Assembly: GCF_016909495.1 (NCBI RefSeq)
Contig: NZ_JAFBFW010000003.1
Location: 124,001-188,000, forward strand
Reading direction: 5' to 3'
Length of the DNA stretch: 64,000 nt
DNA from: Pantoea coffeiphila
GTDB lineage: Bacteria > Pseudomonadota > Gammaproteobacteria > Enterobacterales > Enterobacteriaceae
The notes under the pieces are model-generated. The model did not search any database and had not been told where the DNA came from. It saw nothing but the letters and a program-made list of their open reading frames with translations. Shown piece by piece: positions 1 to 7,560 of the stretch (its first letter is position 1; each line of letters opens with the position of its first letter). Position numbers and translations under genes: made by a program.

Positions 1-1
1 C

Positions 2-766
2 GTCGGGGTGTGGGTGATTTTTTACCTGGACGATCGCCCGGAAAAAGCCAAATGGCTGAATGCCAGCGAGAAGAAAGCGCTTTCGGATAAGCTGACAGCG
101 GAAGACGAACAAAAAATTGCCCACGGACCAAAAGGCGCACTGGCGGCACTGCTGGACATCAAGGTGCTGTATCTGTGCCTGATCTGGTTTACCGTGCAGG
201 TCTGCGGCTACGGGATTTACTTCTTCCTGCCGACGCAGATCGCCACGCTGATGGGCACCAAAGTGGGTCTGCTGGTGGGCTTTGTCACCGCCATTCCGCC
301 TCTGTGCGCGGCAATAGCCGTCTATTACGTACCGCGAATTTCCGAGAAGCTGGGCGAGCGGCGGATCGTGGCGGCGGTGACCTTTATGCTGGGCGCAGCG
401 GGCATTGCCATCTCCGGTTTTGCCGACAGCGTCCCGGTTATCGCTATTACCGCACTGTGCGTAGCCGCAGCGGGTCACCTGGCGATGCAGCCGCTGTACT
501 GGACCTTCCCGTCTTCCTATTTAGGCGGTACGGCGGCGGCATCGGGGATTGCGCTGATTAACTCGATGGGCAACCTGGGCGGTTTTGTTGCGCCGAACAT
601 CCGCGTATGGGCCGAGCAGACGTTCCACTCCGCCCGGGCGGGGCTGTACTTCCTCGCGCTGGTGACCTTTATCGGCGGCGTGATGATCCTGCTGCTGCGC
701 CGTATGGGAATGGATAAAAAGGTGGTGGCTCCTTCCACGACAGTGTCATCCGCCGCGCTGAACTGA
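2..766 (+). CDS. MFS transporter, ACS (anion:cation symporter) type, 5'-truncated by window edge
   Basis: C-terminal 254 residues of an inner-membrane major facilitator; the open frame runs off the left edge, so the first visible GTG at position 8 is unlikely to be the true start. The visible part begins in the central cytoplasmic loop (YLDDRPEKAKWL, a sequence type typical of ACS-family carriers that take up organic acids such as tartrate or aromatic acids) and then shows about six hydrophobic helices, matching the second half of a 12-helix carrier. The substrate cannot be read from this fragment. The gene ends before repeat copy A, which could be transcribed as its 3' tail. Family call is firm, substrate is unknown. 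Confidence 0.85.
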   Translation, partial: VGVWVIFYLDDRPEKAKWLNASEKKALSDKLTAEDEQKIAHGPKGALAALLDIKVLYLCLIWFTVQVCGYGIYFFLPTQIATLMGTKVGLLVGFVTAIPPLCAAIAVYYVPRISEKLGERRIVAAVTFMLGAAGIAISGFADSVPVIAITALCVAAAGHLAMQPLYWTFPSSYLGGTAAASGIALINSMGNLGGFVAPNIRVWAEQTFHSARAGLYFLALVTFIGGVMILLLRRMGMDKKVVAPSTTVSSAALN

Positions 767-835
767 AAGAGAAACCTGCCTGATTACCAGGAATCGAGGG
801 TTTAAAACGGACAACGCGAAAGCTCAGAAGCGGAC

Positions 836-1022
836 GGGGTTTGCCACCGACTGGAGCATCCGCAGCGCTGAACGGAGTAAGGAAGCCCGGATTCGCCAGC
901 AGGGACGCTGGCGAAAGGCGCAGCTGTGCAGGACGCACGTCTGCGGCGGTCCGCAAGGCTGACGCGCGATGTGAAGGGACCGCGAAGCGGCGCGAGGACC
1001 AGCCCAGCCGGGGGCAAACCCC
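836..1022 (+). repeat. Structured intergenic repeat, copy A
   Basis: About 187 bp bounded by a perfect 10 bp terminal inverted repeat (GGGGTTTGCC at 836-845, GGCAAACCCC at 1013-1022). Two internal hairpins are visible: arms 892-900 and 907-915 around the loop AGGGAC, and arms 920-929 and 935-944 around the loop AGGAC. The core words CCGCAGCGCTGA and GGCGCGAGGACC recur in copies at 2523, 2788 and 3049. No coding potential is convincing. It fills most of the 382 bp gap between the MFS gene and the Crp/Fnr gene; I see nothing else clear in that gap. Confidence 0.8.
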
Positions 1023-1148
1023 GTCAGCGCGATCGCCAAATTCAGCAGACATCAAATAAACAATGCTCAGTCAGCGAGTCAGTGTGAACATTGCACCCAG
1101 CTAAATGCTATAAATCCCCATCCCCACCCGGCAGCAAAGGTAAACAAC

Positions 1149-1901
1149 GTGAAATTATCCGACAACGGCCAGTACCTGCTCCAGCCAGAAGGCGATGTCA
1201 TCACCCTGTCAGAACAGGAATTGCTGGCGATCCTCTCCACCAGCAGCTGGTTTAACGAACTGCCGGACTACCTGATCGCCAAAATCGTGGAGCTGTCCAG
1301 CATCCGTAACTACGAAGATGGCGACGTGATCCACTACCAGGGTGACACCTCACGCGGTCTCTATGCGGTACTCTCCGGTGCGGTAAAAGTCAGTTCCCTT
1401 GGTGCCGATGGCAAAGAGTGCGTCTTTCGCTACCTTGCGCCCGGTAGCTGGTTTGGCGAAATCGGCATGCTGGATAAATCCGCCAGAACTCACGATGCCC
1501 GCGTGATCAACAATACCCTGCTGCTGGTGCTCTCCTCCCGTGATGTGCAAACGCTGCTTAACCTCTATCCAATTTTTTATAAATTCCTCGCGCTGCTGCT
1601 GTGCCGGGTGGTCAGAAACGCTTTCACCATGCTGAATGACACCACGCTGCTGTCGGTATCGGCCAGGCTGGCAAAACGACTGATCAGTCTGGCCGAGGCT
1701 TACGGAGAACCGCACGAGCGGGGGATTTTGATCGGTCTGTATCTGACACAGGATGATATGGCCACGATTATCAATACCACGCGGCAGACGATTAATAAGC
1801 GGCTGGTGGACTGGCAGAAGCTGGGTTGGATTGATGCTAAATACGGAAAAATATTAATTATGAATTCGGAAGCGTTAAAACAGCTGTATATGGATGAATA
1901 G
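1149..1901 (+). CDS. Crp/Fnr-family transcriptional regulator
   Basis: A 250-residue DNA-binding regulator of the Crp/Fnr superfamily. Residues about 30-140 form a cyclic-nucleotide-binding-like beta-roll (GDVIHYQGDTSRGLYAVLSG, then a PGSWFGEIGML segment), and a C-terminal winged helix-turn-helix contains LTQDDMATIINTTRQTINKRL. No Cys cluster of the Fnr type is present, so an iron-sulphur sensor is unlikely; the effector is not evident. The start is GTG, preceded by an AAAGG at 1136-1140. It stands alone between repeat A and a convergent antitoxin-like gene, so its targets cannot be guessed from context. Family call is strong, biological role unknown. Confidence 0.88.
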   Translation: MKLSDNGQYLLQPEGDVITLSEQELLAILSTSSWFNELPDYLIAKIVELSSIRNYEDGDVIHYQGDTSRGLYAVLSGAVKVSSLGADGKECVFRYLAPGSWFGEIGMLDKSARTHDARVINNTLLLVLSSRDVQTLLNLYPIFYKFLALLLCRVVRNAFTMLNDTTLLSVSARLAKRLISLAEAYGEPHERGILIGLYLTQDDMATIINTTRQTINKRLVDWQKLGWIDAKYGKILIMNSEALKQLYMDE

Positions 1902-1940
1902 CTTTTAGCGGTGTGTGCCTGTCCTGCTTACTTTCGGGAA

Positions 1941-2240
1941 TTAAAGATGCAGTGCGATACGTTTACCGTTCGGTAACGTAACGTCCAGTGATAATTCACC
2001 ACCGAGTGCCTTTACATAGCGCTTTAACGTAGAGAGCTTCGGATCGTTTTCTACCTTCTCCATCTTAACGATTGCTGGCTGTGTGATTCCCATTGCATCC
2101 GCGATCTGCACCTGGGATAGCTGAAGCTCTTCACGAATCTTTGCCAGCGTATTCTCCTGGCGAATTTCATCCGCCCGTGCCGCAATGCGTTCCCGACTCT
2201 CGAGAGTACGCTGTGCCAGCAGTTCTTCGAACGTTGCCAT
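1941..2240 (-). CDS. XRE/HigA-type antitoxin-like HTH protein (orphan)
   Basis: A 99-residue protein with a C-terminal half that is a Cro/CI helix-turn-helix (LSQVQIADAMGITQPAIVKMEK), typical of HigA-like antitoxins and phage regulators. The start ATG at 2240 is preceded by GGAGGA and overlaps the stop codon of a 27-codon upstream remnant (TAATG), the usual coupling of toxin-first type II modules; a longer upstream in-frame extension is not credible because it crosses the operator. Two operator-like sequences lie just upstream. With the toxin gone the protein probably survives as an autoregulator or solitary regulator (inference). It is convergent with the Crp/Fnr gene, 39 bp apart. Confidence 0.8.
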   Translation of the reverse strand: MATFEELLAQRTLESRERIAARADEIRQENTLAKIREELQLSQVQIADAMGITQPAIVKMEKVENDPKLSTLKRYVKALGGELSLDVTLPNGKRIALHL

Positions 2241-2323
2241 TATTCCTCCTCCAGGCTTTTCAGATGTATTGCATACTCTGTATCGGCAATTTTTATCAGG
2301 CGCTTGTAGAAACGCTTTTTGCA
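2240..2323 (-). pseudogene. 3' remnant of a toxin gene upstream of the antitoxin
   Basis: Reading upstream of the antitoxin, in the frame whose stop overlaps the antitoxin start, 27 codons remain open (CKKRFYKRLIKIADTEYAIH then LKSLEEE) before an in-frame TAA at 2324-2326. The basic-then-acidic tail with KRFYKRLIKIADTEYA looks like the C-terminus of a RelE/HigB-like toxin; there is no start codon and no body of a toxin. I read this as a toxin gene whose 5' part has been deleted, leaving only the coupled 3' end. The family assignment is tentative. Confidence 0.5.
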
Positions 2324-2328
2324 TTAAA

Positions 2329-2372
2329 TATAACCTGTAGGTTATACCGTGATGATATAACCTGCTGGTAAT
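2329..2372 (-). promoter_or_regulatory. Putative antitoxin operators (AACCT-N2-AGGTT palindrome and partial copy)
   Basis: A perfect 8 bp inverted repeat with a 2 bp spacer (TATAACCTGTAGGTTATA, 2329-2346) is followed at 2356-2372 by a degenerate second copy (TATAACCTGCTGGTAAT). The core AACCT-N2-AGGTT resembles operators bound by MqsA/HigA-type antitoxins. Its position directly before the toxin remnant and antitoxin supports an autoregulatory operator; binding is inferred. Confidence 0.55.
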
Positions 2373-2522
2373 AGCATCAAGTCTTGTTAATCCCTTTTTT
2401 CCCAGGTTTTCAAAATCATGCATGCAGATTGAGCGTGTCAACGTAAGCGGCTGTTCCCTTGTTACATTTTCAACGTTTTTAGTTTGGATAAAGGTGGTGC
2501 TGTGAAATGTGGGGCTGGGTTC

Positions 2523-2717
2523 CAGCCTCTGCTGCTGCTCCAGGGTGGTCCTCGCGCCGCGTTGCGGTCCCTTCGTTTTCGCCATTGCGCCGACGGGTCG
2601 GCCAGGATTGAACGTCCCTGTTCAAACCCGGCCTGACGCCAGCGTCCCTGCTGTCGTCTCCTGGCGCAATGGCTTCACCTCAGCGCTGCGGATGCCCTTG
2701 CGCAGCAGCAGAGGCTG
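2523..2717 (-). repeat. Structured intergenic repeat, copy B
   Basis: A 195 bp element bounded by a perfect 16 bp inverted repeat (CAGCCTCTGCTGCTGC at 2523-2538 and its complement at 2702-2717). On the minus strand it has the same core as copies A and D. Hairpins with the minus-strand loop AGGGAC sit at 2608-2625 (TTGAAC arms) and 2635-2658. It is nearly identical to copy C. Confidence 0.82.
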
Positions 2718-2787
2718 CCCCTTTTAGTCATTTCATCGCTTTTTGCTTTTTAAAGAATAAGACGCTTGTGAAGTGGGAGCTGGGGTT

Positions 2788-2982
2788 CAGCCTCTGCTGC
2801 TGCTCCAGGGCGGTCCTCGCGCCGCGTTGCGGTGCCTTCGGTTACGCCATTGCGCCGACGGATCGGCCAGGATTGAACGTCCCTGTTCAAGCCCGGCCTG
2901 ACGCCAGCGTCCCTGCTGTCGTCTCCTGGCGCAATGGCTTCACCTCAGCGCTGCGGATGCCCTTACGCAGCATCAGAGGCTG
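2788..2982 (-). repeat. Structured intergenic repeat, copy C
   Basis: Direct near-copy of element B, bounded by a 16 bp inverted repeat with one mismatch (2788-2803 and 2967-2982). The same AGGGAC-loop hairpins lie at 2873-2890 and 2900-2923. Flanks are also shared (TTTCATCGCTT follows both copies; a TGTGAA.TG.G.. block precedes both), so the duplicated unit is about 265 bp and includes sequence outside the hairpin element. Confidence 0.82.
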
Positions 2983-3048
2983 CCCCTTCCAGGCAATTTC
3001 ATCGCTTCTTATTTTTGGGTTTTCAGGCAACTCAAATGTTTGAAAGCA

Positions 3049-3242
3049 GGCTGACAGTGCCCCCGAGCGGGCAATCCGCAGCGCTGAACGGAGAGAGGAA
3101 GCCAGGATTCGGCCGCATGGACGCGGCCGAAAGTCACAGCCGGGCCAGGACGGCCCGTCTGTGACGGTCCTGAAGGCTGACGAACAAAGTGAGGGGACCG
3201 CGAATCGGCGCGAGGACCGCCCGAACGGGGGTACTGCCAGCC
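3049..3242 (+). repeat. Structured intergenic repeat, copy D
   Basis: About 194 bp bounded by a 16 bp inverted repeat with two mismatches (3049-3064, 3227-3242). Two perfect or near-perfect hairpins are present: arms 3108-3116 and 3123-3131 around the loop ATGGAC, and arms 3133-3146 and 3152-3165 around the loop AGGAC with a single C.T mismatch. The conserved words CCGCAGCGCTGAACGGAG and GGCGCGAGGACC tie it to copy A. It lies immediately upstream of the srl promoter region. Confidence 0.82.
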
Positions 3243-3302
3243 AGCGCTAACTCATACCCTGTAAACAACTTAAACGGCTTTTCATCCACTTCTCATCCCA
3301 AA

Positions 3303-3342
3303 TGAAAGATTTTACCTTTCATTGTTTCTTTCACAATGAAAG
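3303..3342 (+). promoter_or_regulatory. Putative SrlR operators upstream of srlA
   Basis: Two TGAAAG/CTTTCA inverted arrangements occur here: TGAAAG-N7-CTTTCA (3303-3321) and CTTTCA-CAA-TGAAAG (3328-3342). The second, with its 6-3-6 spacing, is repeated exactly upstream of srlR at 6702-6716, which suggests the site of the DeoR-family repressor SrlR. A TGTGA half-site at 3358-3362 might belong to a CRP site but has no clear partner. The srlA start is at 3454. Confidence 0.6.
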
Positions 3343-3453
3343 ATTTTATAATCGTTTTGTGACATAGATTGCTTTTTTTAAATTGTTTTCGATCTACCTT
3401 CTTAGCGCTGTGAATAAGAACGTTTTATCTGTTCTCTACGCGAGGGGTTAAAA

Positions 3454-4002
3454 ATGATTGAAAGCATCACCTTCGGGGCCGAGTGGTTTATCGGCCTCTT
3501 CCAGAAAGGCGGGGAAGTGTTTGTCGGCATGGTGACCGGCATCCTGCCGCTGCTGATCAGCCTGCTGGTGGTTATGAACGCGCTGATCGTCTTTGTCGGC
3601 CAGAGCCGCATCGAACGGCTGGCGCAGCGCTGTGCCGGGAACCCGGTATCCCGCTATCTGTTCCTGCCGGTGATCGGCACCTTTGTTTTCTGTAATCCAA
3701 TGACGCTAAGCCTCGGCAAGTTTCTGCCGGAAAAATACAAGCCCAGCTATTACGCCTCGGCTTCCTACAGCTGCCACTCAATGAACGGCCTGTTCCCGCA
3801 TATCAACCCCGGCGAACTGTTCGTTTATCTCGGCATCGCCAACGGGCTGACCACGCTGAACCTGCCGCTGGGTCCGTTAGCGGTCAGCTATCTGCTGGTC
3901 GGCATGATCATGAACTTCTTCCGTGGCTGGGTGACCGACCTGACCACCACCATCTTTGAGAAAAAAATGCGTATTCAACTGGACCGTCAGGTTCGTTTAT
4001 AA
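3454..4002 (+). CDS. srlA: PTS glucitol/sorbitol permease EIIC component SrlA
   Basis: 182 residues, close to the ~187 of the enteric protein. It is the first half of the membrane channel of the sorbitol phosphotransferase system, which imports D-sorbitol and releases sorbitol 6-phosphate inside. The opening [20 protein letters not shown] and the segments [11 protein letters not shown] and [20 protein letters not shown] are characteristic of SrlA. Several hydrophobic helices span the protein. It starts the srl operon; srlE follows after 14 bp. Expression is probably controlled by the TGAAAG/CTTTCA sites about 110-150 bp upstream. Identification is secure. Confidence 0.97.
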   Translation: MIESITFGAEWFIGLFQKGGEVFVGMVTGILPLLISLLVVMNALIVFVGQSRIERLAQRCAGNPVSRYLFLPVIGTFVFCNPMTLSLGKFLPEKYKPSYYASASYSCHSMNGLFPHINPGELFVYLGIANGLTTLNLPLGPLAVSYLLVGMIMNFFRGWVTDLTTTIFEKKMRIQLDRQVRL

Positions 4003-4016
4003 GCGCGGAGTAAACG

Positions 4017-5117
4017 ATGGCTAACACGATTGAGATTAAAAAAGGCGAGAGCGGCTGGGGCGGCCCGCTGACTCTGACGGCTACACCAGGCAAAAAAATT
4101 GTTTATATCACCGCAGGAACGCGTCCGGCGATTGTCGACCGCCTGCGGGAAGTCACCGGCTGGGAAGCGGTAGACGGCTTTAAAGAAGGTGAACCACCGG
4201 CGGAAGAGATCGGCGTGGCGGTGATCGACTGCGGCGGCACGCTGCGCTGCGGTATCTATCCGAAGCGCCGTATTCCCACGGTCAACATTCACGCCACCGG
4301 CAAATCCGGCCCGCTGGCGCAGTATATCGTCGAGGATATTTACGTTTCCGGCGTGCGCCCAGGCGACATCAACATTGTGGCAGAGGGCGCGGCGGCTCAG
4401 GCGGATGCGACAGGTTCCGGCAGCGCGTCGGCATCGGCGGGTTCCACCGTCTCAGCGGTTAGTGTCCCGGTTTCAGCTTCAGCGCCAGCATCGGCTGCTG
4501 CCTCTGCATCAGCGGCTGGCACCGGCTCAGCTCCGGCGGCTTCCGGCACGCGTGACTACGATACCAGCAAAAAAATCACCGAACAGAGCGACGGCCTGCT
4601 GGCGAAAGTCGGTATGGGCATGGGCTCGGTGGTAGCGGTGTTCTTCCAGGCGGGTCGTGAAACCATCGATACCGTGCTGAAAACCATCCTGCCGTTTATG
4701 GCGTTCGTCTCAGCGCTGATCGGCATCATTATGGCTTCCGGGCTGGGGGATTTGATCGCGCACGGACTCACGCCGCTGGCCAACAGCCCGGTCGGGCTGG
4801 TAACGCTGGCGCTGATCTGCTCCTTCCCGCTGCTGTCGCCGTTCCTCGGCCCGGGCGCGGTGATTGCGCAGGTGATCGGGGTGCTGGTTGGCGTGCAGAT
4901 CGGCCTTGGCAATATCCCACCGCATCTGGCTTTACCGGCGCTGTTCGCCATCAACTCGCAGGCCGCGTGTGACTTTATTCCGGTCGGCCTGTCGCTGGCC
5001 GATGCGCGCCAGGAGACGGTTCGCGTCGGGGTGCCTTCGGTGCTGGTTGGACGCTTCCTGACCGGCGCACCGGCGGTCCTTCTTGCCTGGGCAGCGTCCG
5101 GGTTTATTTATCAGTAA
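4017..5117 (+). CDS. srlE: PTS glucitol/sorbitol EIIBC component SrlE with expanded Ala/Ser linker
   Basis: 366 residues carrying the cytoplasmic EIIB domain (residues 1-122, with the phosphoacceptor region [15 protein letters not shown] at 71-85) and the second membrane part of the channel (about 200-366, containing [19 protein letters not shown]). It takes phosphate from SrlB and passes it to sorbitol during transport. The domains are joined by a low-complexity stretch at about residues 124-178 made almost only of Ala, Ser, Gly, Thr, Val and Pro; the classical enteric protein (about 319 residues) has a short joint here. Both domains look intact, so function should be kept. Confidence 0.95.
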   Translation: MANTIEIKKGESGWGGPLTLTATPGKKIVYITAGTRPAIVDRLREVTGWEAVDGFKEGEPPAEEIGVAVIDCGGTLRCGIYPKRRIPTVNIHATGKSGPLAQYIVEDIYVSGVRPGDINIVAEGAAAQADATGSGSASASAGSTVSAVSVPVSASAPASAAASASAAGTGSAPAASGTRDYDTSKKITEQSDGLLAKVGMGMGSVVAVFFQAGRETIDTVLKTILPFMAFVSALIGIIMASGLGDLIAHGLTPLANSPVGLVTLALICSFPLLSPFLGPGAVIAQVIGVLVGVQIGLGNIPPHLALPALFAINSQAACDFIPVGLSLADARQETVRVGVPSVLVGRFLTGAPAVLLAWAASGFIYQ

Positions 5118-5130
5118 CAGGGGAGAACGT

Positions 5131-5499
5131 ATGAAAACCGTTTACGAATCCACGTTTGTCGCCGTCGGCGCAGAGGCCATGTCGGCGCTGGAAGACAACT
5201 TTATTATCACCTTCGGCGAAGGCGCGCCGGAGGATGTCGCCGAGTACTGCTTTATCCACCGCACCGATATTAACAACGGCGGCATGTTTGGCGCCGGGTC
5301 GGTGCTGGCTATCGGCGAGCAGCACTGGCCGGTGACCGCAGTCGGTGAAGTCGCGCGGGAAAATCTGCGCGACCTCGGGCATATCACCGTGCGTTTTGAC
5401 GGCGCGGCTGAAGCCGAGTTTCCCGGTACCGTCCACGTCTCCGGCGCTGCGCCGTCGGCGATTGGTGCGGGCCAGAAGTTTCGTATGTTGAGTGAATAA
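5131..5499 (+). CDS. srlB: PTS glucitol/sorbitol EIIA component SrlB
   Basis: 122 residues, the soluble EIIA phosphocarrier that moves phosphate from HPr to the EIIB domain of SrlE. The sequence MKTVYESTFVAVGAEAMSAL and the segment HRTDINNGGMFGAGSVLAIG match the SrlB family; a histidine in this domain is the phosphorylation site in the family. The start at 5131 is chosen because GGGGAGA precedes it by a normal distance; an upstream in-frame start would overlap srlE. It lies 13 bp after srlE and 13 bp before srlD, consistent with one transcript. Confidence 0.96.
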   Translation: MKTVYESTFVAVGAEAMSALEDNFIITFGEGAPEDVAEYCFIHRTDINNGGMFGAGSVLAIGEQHWPVTAVGEVARENLRDLGHITVRFDGAAEAEFPGTVHVSGAAPSAIGAGQKFRMLSE

Positions 5500-5512
5500 C
5501 CAGGAGAGAATC

Positions 5513-6292
5513 ATGGATCAGGTTGCTGTAGTCATCGGTGGCGGTCAGACGCTGGGTGCTTACCTGTGCGAAGGGCTGGCGGAAGCCGGTTATCGTGTTG
5601 CGATTGCTGACCTTAATATTCAGAACGCCCGCCGCGTTGCGGACACCATTAACAGCCGTTATGGGGAAGGGCGCGCTGCCGGTTTCGAGGCGGATGCCAC
5701 GAAAGAAGCCAGCGTGGTGGCGCTGGCCGCGGCGGTGGATGAAACCTTTGGCCGTTCCGACCTGCTGCTCTACAGCGCAGGCGTGGCGCGGGCGGCACCG
5801 ATTACCGAGTTTGGGCTGAGCGATTTTGACCTGTCGCTGCAGGTGAATCTGGTGGGGTATTTCCTCTGTGCCAGAGAGTTTTCTAAGCTGATGATCCGCG
5901 ACGGTATTAAAGGCCGCATCATCCAGATCAACTCCAAATCCGGTAAAGTGGGCAGCAAGCACAACTCCGGCTACAGCGCGGCCAAATTTGGCGGCGTGGG
6001 GCTGACCCAGTCGCTGGCGCTGGATCTGGCCGAATACGGCATTACCGTGCATTCACTGATGCTGGGTAATCTGCTGAAGTCGCCGATGTTCCAGTCGCTG
6101 CTGCCGCAGTATGCCGAGAAGCTGGGCATCGAGCCGGAAGAAGTGGAGCAGCACTACATTGATAAGGTGCCGCTGAAGCGCGGCTGCGACTATCAGGATG
6201 TGCTCAACGTGCTGCTGTTCTACGCAAGCGATAAAGCCGCCTACTGCACCGGACAATCGGTGAATATCACCGGCGGACAGGTGATGTTCTGA
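5513..6292 (+). CDS. srlD: Sorbitol-6-phosphate 2-dehydrogenase SrlD
   Basis: 259 residues, the length of the enteric enzyme. It oxidises sorbitol 6-phosphate to fructose 6-phosphate with NAD+, feeding glycolysis. It is a classical short-chain dehydrogenase: N-terminal nucleotide-binding motif VIGGGQTLGAYL (residues 7-18), and the catalytic Ser/Tyr-x3-Lys arrangement in NSKSGKVGSKHNSGYSAAKF. The ATG at 5513 follows AGGAGAGA; the frame is open farther upstream only within the end of srlB. A strong hairpin plus T-run follows the stop and separates it from srlM. Confidence 0.97.
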   Translation: MDQVAVVIGGGQTLGAYLCEGLAEAGYRVAIADLNIQNARRVADTINSRYGEGRAAGFEADATKEASVVALAAAVDETFGRSDLLLYSAGVARAAPITEFGLSDFDLSLQVNLVGYFLCAREFSKLMIRDGIKGRIIQINSKSGKVGSKHNSGYSAAKFGGVGLTQSLALDLAEYGITVHSLMLGNLLKSPMFQSLLPQYAEKLGIEPEEVEQHYIDKVPLKRGCDYQDVLNVLLFYASDKAAYCTGQSVNITGGQVMF

Positions 6293-6299
6293 TTTAATC

Positions 6300-6323
6300 C
6301 CGGCAGCTTCGGCTGCCGGTTTT
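6300..6323 (+). terminator. Intrinsic terminator inside the srl operon, between srlD and srlM
   Basis: Arms CCGGCAGC (6300-6307) and GCTGCCGG (6312-6319) enclose a TTCG tetraloop and are followed by TTTT. The srlM ribosome-binding site GGAGG begins directly after the T-run. Read-through would be partial, lowering expression of the regulatory genes relative to srlAEBD. Confidence 0.75.
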
Positions 6324-6335
6324 GGAGGTTATTCG

Positions 6336-6698
6336 ATGGATCCTGTTAATAGCTTAATCTGCCTGGCCGGGGTGGCCTGGCTGGGGCAAATCGCGCTGGG
6401 CTGGATGCAAATCCGCCGCTTTAACCAGGCGCTGGCCGACATGGCCGATAACGGCCACATCAGCATTGGCCGTTCCGCCGGGCGCTTTAAGCCTCGCGTA
6501 ATCGTGGTGCTGAGCCTGGACGACGATCGTCGGGTAACCGGCAACTTCCTGATGAAGGGGCTGACGGTGTTTTCCCGGCCGCAGAGTGAAGGGGCGTTGA
6601 CCGGCAAACTGGTCAGTGAAATCCGTCCCGAGATCATGTTTCCACGTAATAAATCCGCGCAGCAGGCGCTGACATTAGCCATTTCAAATAAACGGTGA
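6336..6698 (+). CDS. srlM: Transcriptional activator of the srl operon SrlM (GutM)
   Basis: 120 residues, matching the ~119-residue GutM activator of the sorbitol operon. It begins with a hydrophobic segment (LICLAGVAWLGQIALGWMQI, residues 7-26), followed by a basic region (RSAGRFKPRVIVVLSLDDDRR) conserved in GutM proteins. In enteric bacteria GutM activates srl transcription together with the repressor GutR. GGAGG lies 10 bp before the ATG. It sits between srlD and srlR behind an intrinsic terminator, so its level may be set by read-through. Confidence 0.92.
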   Translation: MDPVNSLICLAGVAWLGQIALGWMQIRRFNQALADMADNGHISIGRSAGRFKPRVIVVLSLDDDRRVTGNFLMKGLTVFSRPQSEGALTGKLVSEIRPEIMFPRNKSAQQALTLAISNKR

Positions 6699-6701
6699 TA
6701 C

Positions 6702-6716
6702 CTTTCATTCTGAAAG
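6702..6716 (+). promoter_or_regulatory. Putative SrlR operator upstream of srlR
   Basis: CTTTCA-TTC-TGAAAG, a 6-3-6 inverted repeat identical in its half-sites and spacing to the one at 3328-3342 before srlA. It lies 75 bp before the srlR start and suggests an internal, autoregulated promoter for srlR-gutQ. Confidence 0.6.
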
Positions 6717-6790
6717 ATTAATCCTTTGCATCACGCGTTATGCCGTCCGGGGTGAAGAGGAACAGTTCAGATATTGCAAAGGACCGTTTT

Positions 6791-7558
6791 ATGAAACCTG
6801 TACAGCGCCAGGCACAAATTCTCGATTATCTTCAGGATAAGGGACGCACCACCGTGGAGGAGCTGATTGCGCACTTCAATACCACGGGAACCACTATCCG
6901 TAAGGATCTCGCCCGCCTTCAGCAGGAAGGCGCGGTCATTCGTACCTACGGCGGCGTGATGCTGAACCGCGATGAAGGCGATCAGCCCATCGACAGAAAA
7001 ACGCTGATTAACATAGAGAAGAAAAAGCGCATCGCCGCGCTGGCGGCAGGGCTGATCCACGAGGGCGACTCGCTGATTTTTGACGCGGGGAGCACCGTGC
7101 TGCAAATGGTGCCGCACCTGGCGCGCTTCAATAATATCACCGTGATGACTAACAGCCTCGGTATCGTCAACGAGCTGGTGGAGCTGAACAACGATCAGGT
7201 GATCCTGATGCCCGGCGGCACCTACCGCAGCACCTCCGCCTCGTTCCACGGCAGCCTGGCGGAATCCGCCTTCAGCCACTTCAGCTTTGATACCTTGTTT
7301 ATCGGTGCCGACGGCGTGGAAATTACCGCAGGGGTTACCACCTTTAACGAAGTCTTTGCCGTCAGCCAGGCGATGTGCCGCGCGGCGAAGAAGATTGTGC
7401 TGCTGATCGACTCCTCCAAATTTGGCCGCCGCAGCCCCAACGTGGTGTGCAGCCTGGATGCGGTCGACGTGCTGATCACCGACAGTGAAGTAGCGGATGA
7501 AACCGTCGCCCAGCTGCGGGAAAAAGGGATTCAGGTCATTATTGCCGGGGAGAAATAA
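6791..7558 (+). CDS. srlR: DeoR-family repressor of the srl operon SrlR (GutR)
   Basis: 255 residues (enteric protein about 257). N-terminal DeoR-type winged helix-turn-helix ([20 protein letters not shown], then [20 protein letters not shown]) and a C-terminal sugar-phosphate sensor domain with the family motifs [17 protein letters not shown] and MTNSL. It represses srl genes until an inducer, probably sorbitol 6-phosphate, is present. I prefer the ATG at 6791 (MKPVQRQ) to an upstream in-frame ATG at 6740 because it matches the family N-terminus. gutQ follows after 2 bp. Confidence 0.94.
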   Translation: MKPVQRQAQILDYLQDKGRTTVEELIAHFNTTGTTIRKDLARLQQEGAVIRTYGGVMLNRDEGDQPIDRKTLINIEKKKRIAALAAGLIHEGDSLIFDAGSTVLQMVPHLARFNNITVMTNSLGIVNELVELNNDQVILMPGGTYRSTSASFHGSLAESAFSHFSFDTLFIGADGVEITAGVTTFNEVFAVSQAMCRAAKKIVLLIDSSKFGRRSPNVVCSLDAVDVLITDSEVADETVAQLREKGIQVIIAGEK

Positions 7559-7560
7559 CC

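Noticed and set aside
3358..3376. CRP site before srlA
   Set aside because: Only one TGTGA half-site is clear; the second half does not match TCACA.
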